NCBI GenBank assembly: GCA_036897485.1 | Contig: JAYMTF010000645.1 | Location: 1 to 32,276, forward strand | Reading direction: 5' to 3' | Length of the DNA: 32,276 nt | Origin: Pelargonium nanum | Lineage: Eukaryota; Streptophyta; Magnoliopsida; Geraniales; Geraniaceae | Shown: positions 22,571 to 32,276 of the stretch, one piece after another | Position numbering within the stretch: position 1 is the first letter of the stretch | Layout: the number at the start of each line of letters is the position of its first letter | Position numbers and translations under genes: made by a program | Notes under the pieces: model-generated | Seen by the model: the letters and a program-made list of their open reading frames with translations, nothing else | Database searches by the model: none | Told to the model about the DNA's origin: nothing

Positions 22571-22738
22571 GAAAAATAAATAAATACATTATTGTTTTGG
22601 ACAGTACACGTGCAGCGCACGTGCTCGATTCCACCTATAGATTTCACTTCTCTCTCACAATTTCACCATCTTCCTCTTCCTCACAGTTAAACCCCAAATC
22701 CGCCAAAACCCTAATCTGACTCTGAAATTTCTGCGAAC
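22571..22738 (+). promoter_or_regulatory. SMU1 promoter and leader with paired G-boxes
   Basis: Two CACGTG G-boxes, at 22607-22612 and 22618-22623, form a perfect inverted repeat CACGTGC-AGC-GCACGTG. Their starts are 11 bases apart, about one helical turn, and lie roughly 120-130 bases before the start codon. A CTATAGAT stretch near 22634 could act as a weak TATA element. A CT-rich leader (22645-22685) and a telo-box, AAACCCTAA (22706-22714), follow. Binding by bZIP or bHLH factors is expected from the motif class and is not shown. Confidence 0.6.
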
Positions 22739-25700
22739 ATGTCTACGTTAGAGATCGAAGCTCGAGAGTGAGTCCTCTTTTTTTCTCTTCGATTTTGCAC
22801 ATTAGTCCCCAGAAACTCATCAAATTCAGTTTTTGCTTGGTTCAGTTCTATAATTTCGTATCCGAACGGCCATAAATTGCTCTTTTCTTTGTATTTTTGC
22901 GAAACAGCTTAAAGTTGTAAATATTTGTGCTCCAATGAACTGAACATTTTCTCCATTTTTTTTGAATATGTCAATGTGACTGACGAGCTTATCTAATTTC
23001 TCAATTTGTGCATATCTTTATTGGAAATGTAATTTTTGTGTCTCTCTACGTGTATTTGATTTAATTTGATAGACAGATTTTTTGCTTAGCTTCATATCTT
23101 CGTATCCAAGCGGGCTCATTTTCTCTGTATTTTTGCGAAACAGCTTAAAGTTGTGGATGTTTATGCTTCAATGAGCTGAAAATTTTCTCGAATTATTTTG
23201 AATATGCGAATGCGACGGACGAGCGTATCTAATTTTGTCTGCGAAGTCTCAATTTCAGTGTATCTGTATTGGCAATGAAATTTTGGTGCCTCTCTACGTG
23301 TATTTGCTTTAATTTGATAGAAAACAACAGAGTTTTTTCTTAGCTTAATATGTCCGTATCCAAACGGCCGTAAATTGCTCATTTACTCTGTATTTTTGTG
23401 ATATAGCTTAAATTTGTAAATTAAAATAATCTTGAATTGATGCTCCCTCTTTTATAGTGTTTACCTTGTTAGAGAAGTTTTTTTTAAGAGATGAATTTTG
23501 AGAAGTGGCCTAAGCCGTTTAATATTATTGTATGGTTTTGTATGTATAAAGTTTATTCATTGATATTATTTGTGTTGATATAAGCTTTATTCTTTATGTG
23601 AGGTTAATAAATATTTATGTAATATGTGTTGCATAGTTTGACTACAAGGGAATTCTGACGTTGCTTGTCGTTTTGTAATACAGTGTCATCAAGATTGTGC
23701 TTCAATTTTGCAAAGAAAATTCTTTGCACCAAACATTTCAGACATTACAGAGCGAGTGCCAGGTTTCTCTTAATACTGTGGATAGCATTGAGACATTTGT
23801 TTCTGATATTAATAGTGGGAGGTGGGATGCAATATTGCCTCAAGTCGCTCAACTTAAGCTTCCAAGGAATAAGTTAGAGGATTTGTATGAGCAGGTTTGT
23901 AGTGCACAACTGACCTTTCTAAAATATGTTTTATCTCTTCGTTTCTTTCATCTACCAAGAGTTGATTGAATAGCAAAGAAGCACATGCATATATGATATA
24001 TGGGCATTGAGATGTGTGCATGTGATCTTCCAGAAAGAAGAAAGATCACGTTTTAGATAGAGAATTAGGAGTTTCGCCTAGACGACATTCACTTTTTAGA
24101 TAAAGCAGAAAGACAATGTTTGAATGGAAAAGAACAAATACAGCAACCGCAGCATTCTGACATTTTTTATTTATTCATTTCATTCTTTAGCATGCTAATG
24201 GTCAGTTCGGTTAATACGTAACATACAAAAATTACATGAGTTTGCTGATTGGGAAAACATTTTTTTCCCTTCTATTACACGATGTCAAATTGTTGTGGGT
24301 GAAAAGTTTGATCTCCATGCTCTATGCCTTATCAATTTGATGAGTTCTAGTTTCTTGGTGTCATTCACAATCCTTGTGTCCTAGAACATGTGTTGACTAC
24401 TAGTATACTGCTTACAAATTCCAGCGTGATCTTTCTTATGATGGTGATTGAATTGCTCTTTCTGGCACTTGTAAGTGGAAATGAGAACAGTTCTTATAAT
24501 TTCTAGACTGTTATTGGAATGGCATCACTTACTAAGCTTAGTTGGACTAACATATATTTTAACCTTGTCAAGCTCATTCTGGCTGACCCAGAAGTTCGAT
24601 TCTCTTAGTTGGGCTTGGCTCTGAACCATTGGCATCTTTGTCTATTTAGACCTGTGAAATTTACTTCTTGAGGTCCAACTTTTACTCTAATTGCTCTTTA
24701 CTTTGAAATTGATGATCTTTTCTTATAAGTTTTAATAGTAAATCACTTTGTTGTTGTACACTTGCTACTCACTTCACACTTTTCTCTTCTTTCATATTTT
24801 TGCAGATTGTTCTAGAAATGATTGAACTTCGAGAATTGGATACAGCACGTGCTATCTTAAGGCAAACTCAGGCAATGGGTGTCATGAAGCAGGAGCAACC
24901 TGAAAGATACTTGCGACTTGAACATCTCCTAGTCAGAACATATTTCGATCCGCTGGAGGTTAGAATTGTAGTTTTATTAAAACATTATTTTTGTCGTATT
25001 AGTGACTATTAAGCTAATAGATGGAGGACCCGACTAGTATGTCAATTGGTTATTAACTTCTCATTCTTTCATCGTGAGTTATTTGATATTTCAATACACC
25101 AGGATATGACTTTGTTTTCTAGTTGGACTAAAGGACTAAGTGAGTGCAACGGTGACACTAATTGGAGAGCCTTATATTGTTGTATGTGTTATTTATAGGA
25201 TGGTGTTACTTACCTCCTTACAAGATTATGCTGTTCTTTTGATATTTTTGACAATATTAGTAGATACTAATCACCTTGTTATAGGGATAGGGTAATTGCT
25301 TTGAAATTTAAATTGTAGTAATTAATGGCTGCTATATTTTGTAAACTCCATTTACTTTAAATCTCTTGATGAGTTGTCACTCTTTGGTTAGTTTTTTATT
25401 TGGCTTGCCTTTGATTAATGTTATGTATGAAAGAAAATGATAATAAAAAGAGAAGAGGGTCCATTGTTTTACTTCGCAAAGCCACTGATATGAGAGATAT
25501 ATTATTAACAGTTACCTTGATTTACAGTTACCTTTGCTTTACAGTTACCTTGATTTATTTTATTTTATGTAGATTTTAAGTGTGTCACTGTGTGTGTTGG
25601 TCATCTTTTTTACGGTGACTGTGTAGAATATTGATTAGATAACATGATAAGTAATTTTTTTTACTCAAATGTGAACATTTAACAACTTATTGGCTTCTGG

Positions 25701-27321
25701 TTTTGGTGAATCTTAAGCTCATTTATTAAGCTCTTTTGTCTGAAAACTCATGTGTCATGACTTTTGTTTGTTATGTGGCAGGCGTATCAAGATTCAACTA
25801 AAGAGAAACGCCGTTCCCAAATAGCCCAAGGTTTTAGACTCATCCCTTTCTTCAATGCTTGATGCATTTAACTGCAGGGAAATGAAGATTGCCAAGATGT
25901 TAGGAATCTTGCAGAATAGTGTGAAACTCTGTGTATTTCTTGATAGAATTGTACTATGTATATATAGGCTCACTAGAGTCTTGTCTGTTAATTACAAAGA
26001 AGAGTAGATAGTGAGGAAAGAAAATGAACTAAATATAAAGAATTGTGTCATTATATGCATGAAATGCCATTGTTGTTGCTGTGTGTTTTTCCTTCTTATT
26101 GTTGCTGAGTCATAATGGGGGGCATGGCCCTTTAAAATGTTATAGATGGTTTAACCATCTAATATTTCCCATGTATTGGAGCGCTGTTTCAATGGAATCC
26201 AACCATTTCATTGCTTCATTCTTGCAAAGTGATCATTGTCAGGATAGGATGACATAAGATTTGAAGCTCTTTATCTCTATGGTATGCCATTGAATACATG
26301 ATTGTCAATTTTCCAAAAGGTTGTAATGATTATAATGGGTTTGGAGAGTTCATTTCTCAAAAATTACTTGGGGTGTTCAGTTATATGAGTATATGATAAG
26401 GCCTACACCTAGTTAAAAAACCTAATACTAATAGTTGGCAGAAGTAAACCGTGTTACTTTAGATTTTTTATGCCTTTGCGGCTCATGTGTTATGGATACT
26501 CATTTTCATGTTAGCCTCCTTTTAAAGTAATTCACTTTAGAGTAAACCATTGTATTTCAGAGTTTTTATACCATGCTTTCAAGGTCCTGCTTCATGGATC
26601 CTCATTTCCAGCTCAGCCTTCGTGAAAGCAATTTCAGTAAATATTATAATGTTTTTTTCATGACTAGATCAAAGTTGTGATTATTTGTTAAATCAAAATA
26701 AATGGAAAAGATTTTATTATCAAGGAGTAAATCAAAGCTTTCTGATTTGTGTAGTTCAGCACTTGATTATACTTCCAGTTTTTCTTGCTCTGTTTATGAT
26801 TCTGTTTTTCAGTAATTTTTCTCTTCTATATTTTCAGCTCTTGCTGCAGAAGTTACTGTGGTGCCACCTTCACGTTTAATGGCTTTAATTGGTCAGGCTC
26901 TCAAGTGGCAGCAGCACCAAGGTCAATCTTGAGCACATCTTTTCATGCTTTATAAATAACTATCTGCACAGCGGCACCAAGGTTATCTTAGGCACTGATA
27001 TATTGATGTATTAATAAATTCAGTGAAGAAACACATTGCAGAAGCTTTGACAATTGACAATATGATTATGGAGTCTAATGTGCTTAGCTCGCAGTTAATA
27101 TATTCACTGCATGACTGTATTTTGATGATTCATCATTGTTTGGTTCTTTCAGGATTGCTTCCTCCGGGAACACAGTTTGACTTATTTCGAGGAACAGCTG
27201 CTATGAAACAAGATGTAGAGGATATGTATCCAACAACTCTTTCTCACACCATAAAGGTAAAACCTGTTTGCATGCACAACAGTTTATTCATGAAATCTGG
27301 TTTGTTCTGCTAGAAAAAAAA

Positions 27322-27369
<48 letters not shown>

Positions 27370-30300
27370 ATATACAGGCTAAATAGAAAAAAACTATCAT
27401 GGACTTGTTGAGATGAGACGGGATTGTGATTACATGACATGGACAAGAGATGTGACAAATTCTCCTTAGGTTGTGTGTTTTATTTGGGATGCTATGAACA
27501 TTTAATTTTGATGAAAGGCAATGATCTTGCAGGAGATATAGTTGCTGGCATTGATCAATGAAAGAGGAATGAATGAATTTGTGTTTATACGTGATCATGA
27601 CTTGAAGAGAAAATTTCAACATTAGAGTAATATTTTGAAAACTTAATGACATTTTTGCTTAAAAGTTCATCTTCTTTAGTTGTTTAGATTGAGACTCATC
27701 ATCTTTTGTGGAATTAATGAATTATTTGGACGTGTACCCCCTTTTCAAGCTACGTGTTTTTTTTTACCTTTTAATTCTATAGATGGTTCACATTTTCACA
27801 GCCATTGGAACTTTTGCTTAAAAGTTTCTGTTCTTGGGAAAGTTTTTTTCTTGGCCGAGATGCAAGCAGATGATAAAAAATAGTGAAAAGGGAAACTGCA
27901 TCATACTTCTATTTGGCATTTTGTTCGCTATCTTATATCTTTGTAGAATTTGTATCATTCGGTTTTGTTTTTTATTTCGTCAATGTGTAATTTCATTATA
28001 GTCATTATCTTAATCTTAACGATCAACTGTTTGATTGGTGTTTTGCTGTAGTTTGGGGCAAAAAGTCACGCAGAATGTGCTCGGTTCTCACCAGATGGAC
28101 AGTTTCTTGTATCTTGCTCAGTTGATGGATTTATTGAGGTATATTTTACTGTGGAATTTTTTCTTAACAGTAAAATTTCTTTAGAAAGTTGAATGTTCTC
28201 TCATTTCCTAAACTCTATCAGGTCTGGGATTATATAAGTGGGAAGCTAAAAAAGGATCTCCAATACCAGGCTGACGTGAGTATTTTCCTTCGCAATTTAC
28301 TTTTGACTTTCATTTATCACTTCCTAGCTATGTCCTGGCATACTTTTAGTTATTTGAGTTGTGTATCCGTCTAAAAACTGTCATCGGAATTTCTTTAACG
28401 AGTAAGAAAAATGTACTGTGAAGTGAACTCATTATTTTTGGAACAAGGAGTGCGGGAAAGAACTCTGAAGGTAAGAATTGTATCATATCCTATCGATATG
28501 CTGTAAAACTAATAGTTAATGCACATTCTATTGACAGTGTCATTGGTTCATAAACATCTTAAACATAACTGATTTGAGGTATATTGATAAATGGGATGGT
28601 TTCATAAACAATCAGCAACTCATATCTTGGTCTCATGAATGTTTTACTAACTGTGTCTCCTCTGTCTTGTTCATTTATTGACATGCTGTAATCTTTTTGC
28701 AGGAAACTTTCATGATGCATGATGATCCTGTCCTTTGTGTTGATTTTAGCAGGGATTCAGAGATGATTGCATCTGGTTCACAAGATGGAAAAGTCAAGGT
28801 AAATCTTTTTCAAAATGCATTAGTTCTTTAATTGGGGTAGTAACATCTGTAAAACAACCAACCAGCAGCATTAATAAATTCTAATTCTGTAGAATTTTAG
28901 ATTTTGGAATATTATGATTTGTAAATCATTGCACATCTTAAGAGTTCAGATTCTTTTATCTTCTTAATTTATGTTTATTTTTGAAAAATAAATAAAATGT
29001 GATATGATAGAGATATAGGTCTATCGCATTCTTTATCACAAATGCTATTTGAGGCTGATTTTACTTACTCTGGATCTCTCTTTAGGATAGGTGTTCTAGC
29101 CAATTAATTTTCTAGCTTACATAGATGTGCTTCACTCACTGGTTATGAAATATTTACTTCATTTCATGTTTAATATTGTTTTAGGTTTGGCGCATTAGGA
29201 CTGGCCAATGCTTGCGCCGTCTTGAACGTGCACATTCTCAGGGTGTCACAAGTCTTACCTTTTCTCGAGATGGAAGCCAGTTACTAAGTACATCTTTTGA
29301 TAGTACAGCAAGGTATTATTGTATATATGTTTAATTCATGTTGTGAACGTTTTGTAGTGTGGGAATATGATAGCTGTCTCCTAACGTATAGTTATGATTA
29401 CTTTTATCTGTGTTTGATGAATACTAACTTCCATCTATAGTTCATCTGATGTTAACTCCTTGTTGTTTTTTGTGTTAATGGGTGCATAAGGCAGCCTAAT
29501 ATCTTTTTCTGGTCGTGCCACTACTTTAACATAATCACGTGTTGTGTATTGTGTAGAATCCATGGGCTAAAATCTGGGAAGTTGTTAAAGGAATTTCGGG
29601 GTCATTCATCTTACGTGAACAACGCAGTCTTTACTAGTGATGGGAGTCGTGTTATTACTGCTTCCAGTGATTGTACAGTCAAGGTAATCTATATATTAGA
29701 GCTGTTTCCTTATCTTAGATAGGTCTGTTTTTTCGTTTTCTGTGCATAATATATATCTTTTTTTACCTTTTATAGGTCTGGGATGTGAAGACAACAGACT
29801 GTCTGCAAACATTTAAGCCACCACCTCCTTTAAGGGTATCTTTCAAAGATTTTTTTTGTACATTTTAATAATGCGGTCCTTGATTTAGCTAAATAATCTT
29901 GCTCCATCTTTATTTTCAACATTGATCTCGTTCCTGATTTTTTTTTTATTTGTATCTTGGATTGTCAGGGTGGAGATGCCTCTGTGAATTCTGTTCTTCT
30001 TTTCCCCAAAAGTACTGACCACATTATTGTATGTAACAAGACATCATCCATATACATCATGACACTTCAAGGACAGGTACTTCCTCTTACTGTTATATTT
30101 TATGCTGCAAATTTCTTATTTGTCCATTTAGCAATGTGTGAGTTCTTGCTCTTTATGCTGGGATTACTATGATTTTAGACTTTCCCAGCCCACATTTATA
30201 GTCATTAACCTATGTAGGTTTCAGTTTCTGTAATGAATATAATTTATCTTGGGCTCAATGTCAGGAACTTTATTGACCTTTTGGCATGTTATTTAAGTCA

Positions 30301-31405
30301 TGGGTTATATATTTGGCTTTTGACAAGAGCATTTTTTGTGTGTGCGCATATGTCATAATGTAATGAATAGAATGTGCGTTGCAATCATATAGCATTAACT
30401 GTTGTCAAGTATTATGTATGAAATATATCAAATGTCAGTTACTAAATAGTTGGCTGTTCCATTCCATATGTCCTAGTTTCTCGGGGCGGGTCAGTAGAGT
30501 CTTCGAATATCAGTCTTCGTTAAAAGGTTAAAGATCTAGTCTTATCACCTGCACATTTTTCTCAGCTTCCCAACCCAAAAGTTAAACTGTAGGGTTGTAG
30601 GACCCAACTGCTGTATAGATGGTCTCAATCTCAAACACCATATACAATCTCTGCGAGATGCTTTAGCTCTTCCCTCACATTCAAGCTAGATAGCGTAATA
30701 GGATTTGCATGTGGGCCAAGATTAAATAAAGAAGGCTACTCAATTATGTAATGGCCTGGAACCAACCTGGATCTGGTACCATGTTAAGTAGAGGTGGCAC
30801 TTCGGAATTAGGGGTCGGGTTGAAAAGACCTAATGAACCTGATCCGCAATAGGTGCGGGTTTCACATAGAAAAGGTAATGTTGAGTGCAGTTGACCAGCA
30901 CAATCCACATTCTTCCAATTGTAAACAAGACACAAAAATTAACCGGGTCTATTTTATGCGACCCAAATCAGCAAAGATGCGAATCGAATTTCAGGTACCC
31001 CCGTGTTAGAGTTTAAATTTCCAGCTATAATGTTGAGTTTCCAACCCCAAACCCAAGTTTAGGAGGAAGAGCCAGCTGGTATGAGATGCGGTCTTGAACA
31101 CCACATAAAATCCTGTGGGACAATAACAATTTGCAATCAGCCGTAATGGTTGTGTACTTTTCTTATTCATTTGTTTATACTTCATATACACAATTTAGTA
31201 ATCCTATTTGAAGACTGCTTTTAGAGGAGCACACAAACAAAATAATTATGGCAACAATCTACTTCTGAATATTTATGTGACAACTTATGGATATTTTCTC
31301 GCAGGTCGTGAAGAGCTTCTCATCAGGTAAAAGAGAAGGGGGAGATTTCGTCTCAGCATGTGTATCGCCAAAAGGGGAATGGATTTACTGTGTTGGAGAA
31401 GACAG
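22739..31405 (+). CDS. SMU1: Spliceosomal WD40 protein SMU1 (3' end outside window)
   Basis: Fourteen exons join in frame: 22739-22767, 23684-23894, 24806-24958, 25782-25830, 26838-26921, 27153-27256, 28052-28138, 28222-28275, 28703-28798, 29185-29312, 29557-29683, 29776-29835, 29969-30076 and 31305-31405. They encode 463 residues plus two bases of the next codon. The protein family is about 513 aa, so roughly 50 residues, with the last WD repeat, lie beyond the right edge. Residues 6-38 fit a LisH motif and about 40-97 a CTLH domain. WD40 repeats start near residue 215, with VWD at 240-242, VWR at 290-292 and VWD at 375-377. SMU1 is a nuclear protein that works with RED/SMU2 in spliceosome activation and splice-site choice. 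The start is the first ATG of the leader and gives the conserved N-terminus directly. Identity is very likely. Confidence 0.92.
22845..23430 (+). repeat. Tandem array in SMU1 intron 1, about 250 bp x 2.3
   Basis: CGTATCCGAACGGCC starts at 22857, with diverged copies at 23101 and 23355 (periods 244 and 254). Between them, in the same order, are TGTATTTTTGCGAAACAGCT, TAAAGTTGT, CTCTCTACGTGTATTTG and TTTAATTTGATAGA. The third copy is partial and fades near 23430. All of it is inside intron 1 (22768-23683) and is non-coding. Confidence 0.85.
23895..24805. other. SMU1 intron 2, nothing further seen
   Basis: A 911-base AT-rich intron (CAG|gtttgt ... tgcag|ATT). I see no coding sequence, RNA gene or element terminus in it. 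Confidence 0.5.
24959..25781. other. SMU1 intron 3, with a 16-bp triplicate
   Basis: An 823-base intron. The only structure seen is ACAGTTACCTT repeated at 25508, 25524 and 25541, a 16-17-base period. Each copy includes an acag acceptor-like string, but they lie over 200 bases from the true acceptor. Confidence 0.5.
25831..26837. other. SMU1 intron 4, nothing further seen
   Basis: A 1.0 kb AT-rich intron (CAAG|gtttta ... ttttcag|CT). No recognisable gene, RNA or mobile-element end. Confidence 0.5.
26911..26996 (+). repeat. Duplicated exon-5 end and 5' splice site in SMU1
   Basis: The last bases of exon 5 and the start of intron 5, CAGCACCAAG|GTCAATCTT..GAGCAC (26912-26938), recur 60 bases downstream as CGGCACCAAG|GTTATCTTAGGCAC (26972-26997). 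A second potential donor therefore lies at 26982. Using it would read through an in-frame TGA at 26931-26933. Confidence 0.7.
27257..28051. other. SMU1 intron 6, carries a long CA repeat
   Basis: A 795-base intron. Apart from the CA microsatellite at 27325-27367, it holds only AT-rich sequence without recognisable features. Confidence 0.5.
27325..27367 (+). repeat. (CA)21 microsatellite in SMU1 intron 6
   Basis: A perfect CA run of 43 bases begins 69 bases after the exon-6 donor. Long perfect dinucleotide runs are usually length-polymorphic, so this is a likely marker. Confidence 0.95.
30077..31304. other. SMU1 intron 13, hosts a hAT-like MITE
   Basis: A 1.2 kb intron (CAG|gtactt ... gcag|GTC). 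The middle holds the element at 30789-31029. The rest is AT-rich and featureless. Confidence 0.6.
30789..31029. mobile_element. hAT-like non-autonomous element, copy 2
   Basis: This 241-bp element in SMU1 intron 13 starts TAGAGGTGGCAC and ends, inverted, TATAGCTGGAAA. The flanks ATGTTAAG (30781-30788) and ATGTTGAG (31030-31037) match at 7 of 8 positions. An 8-bp target duplication is the hAT signature. The interior aligns collinearly with the copy at 11920-12141, for example CGGAATTAGGGGTCGGGTTG here against CGGATTTCAGGTC...GGGTTC there. No transposase is encoded. Confidence 0.7.
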
Positions 31406-32276
31406 GTAACGCATATATCCATTTTGTTCAAAAAAATTATGGACAGGGGGTTTAAACATGCTTTATTTTATATTGCCTTCCAATTTGATCATCTATATAT
31501 TATTTTGGGCGGCAATTCGTTGACATCAGAGTTCAGCTTGTCTAGAATCTTGTTAGTGCTTCCATTGTCATGCCAGTGCAACTTCCTCTATAGGTTTGTC
31601 AGTGGTTGAAAAAAAAGATAGTTGAGGATTTGCGTTGACTTGTTCCCATTCCACCTGCCTTAAAATATTAGATTATTTTTTGTGAAAACTACAGATCCTT
31701 CAGCTGTAGATACAACTAACAAAAATACTATTTTGGGTTGATGCACATCTTACTCGTATCATCTTTTGTCAGCGCCTTAGATGCCATTAAACTTATTGAC
31801 AATCTTTACCAAAACAAAATTTACACAAAAATGGTCCACCAATTACTTAAAAAGCGACCAAAATGGTCCATGTTAATTTTTGCTAGTTTCTCTGTTAAAT
31901 TAGCTGATGTGGCATTGAAATTAAATCGATATTAAACAAAATACACATGCATCGCTGATGTGGCATCCAACTATTAAAATATATGATATTTAATTGAAAC
32001 GTCATTTCAATGTGTAAAATAATAATTTACTTTTTAATTTTTAGATGCCACGTTGGCGCTGATTTAGTAAATATTTTTTTAAAAGAAAAATAACGGAAAA
32101 ACTAACTGATGGTATTGGCAGTAACCATTTGGGTTGTTCTTGCATAGTTGGGGGGCCATTTTGGCATAAATTTGGTTCAGGTACCAAAACAGTAGGGATG
32201 ATGGGATCCTAATATTTGGGGGACCAAAATTGTAGCATAGTAATTAATGGCACAAGGCGCACAATGGCGCAAACCC
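31406..32276. other. SMU1 intron 14, partial, with MITE-like repeat
   Basis: The intron opens at the donor AG|gtaacg and runs past the right edge. No sequence matching the expected next residues of SMU1 (after GEDR) is present, so the final exon is outside. The part from about 31808 to 32182 is bounded by inverted repeats of about 38 bases and is listed separately. Confidence 0.7.
31808..32182. mobile_element. MITE-like element bounded by inverted repeats
   Basis: The left arm (31808-31846: ACCAAAACAAAATTTACAC.., AAAATGGTCCACCAA) matches the reverse complement of the right arm (about 32143-32182: ACCTGAACCAAATTTATGCC, AAAATGGCCCCCCAA). The interior repeats GCTGATGTGGCATtgAAA/GCTGATGTGGCATCCAA (about 31901 and 31954), with an inverted-like GATGCCACGTTGGCGCTGAT near 32044. 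No coding capacity. I cannot name the superfamily, and the true ends may be further out. Confidence 0.5.

Noticed and set aside
31406-32276. The last SMU1 exon inside the window
   Set aside because: No frame after an AG in this stretch continues the conserved C-terminus expected after residue 463. The final exon must lie beyond the right edge.

Overview
The window is nuclear DNA from a flowering plant, most likely a eudicot. The evidence is AT-rich introns with GT..AG borders, CT-rich 5' leaders, a plant Au-type SINE, Tourist-, Stowaway- and hAT-like MITEs, and three intron-rich genes whose spliced products closely match known angiosperm proteins. I cannot name the species. Gene names come from remembered family sequences, not from a search.

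Layout, all genes on the + strand: (1) 1-1563, intergenic DNA and promoter, with a tRNA-like SINE head at the left edge. (2) 1564-10606, a 19-exon gene for a chloroplast ABC1-family atypical kinase, closest to ABC1K7/SIA1 (746 aa). (3) 10607-15389, a 4.8 kb repeat-rich intergenic region with a Tourist-like MITE, several decayed hAT-like elements, minisatellites and a 27-base poly(A) run. (4) 15390-21342, a 3-exon leucine-rich-repeat receptor kinase closest to Arabidopsis At5g10020 (SIRK1), 1054 aa. (5) 21343-22738, intergenic DNA ending in a promoter with two G-boxes one helical turn apart. (6) 22739 to beyond the right edge, the spliceosomal WD40 protein SMU1. Fourteen exons (463 codons) are present, and the last exon or exons, roughly 50 residues, lie outside.

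The three genes have no obvious shared pathway: plastid lipid/redox homeostasis, plasma-membrane signalling and pre-mRNA splicing. They look like ordinary neighbours. I found no new gene system. The least routine signals are in the non-coding DNA. The first intron of every gene carries its own unrelated tandem duplication. ABC1K7 has a GC-AG intron. SMU1 has a duplicated exon-5 splice junction leading to an in-frame stop, and a perfect CACGTGC-AGC-GCACGTG inverted repeat upstream. A hAT-like MITE family appears both between genes and inside a SMU1 intron, where one copy keeps near-identical 8-bp target duplications.

All splice sites were set by reading frame and family alignment by eye. They are predictions, not transcript-supported. 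Every exon junction of the three models keeps the frame.
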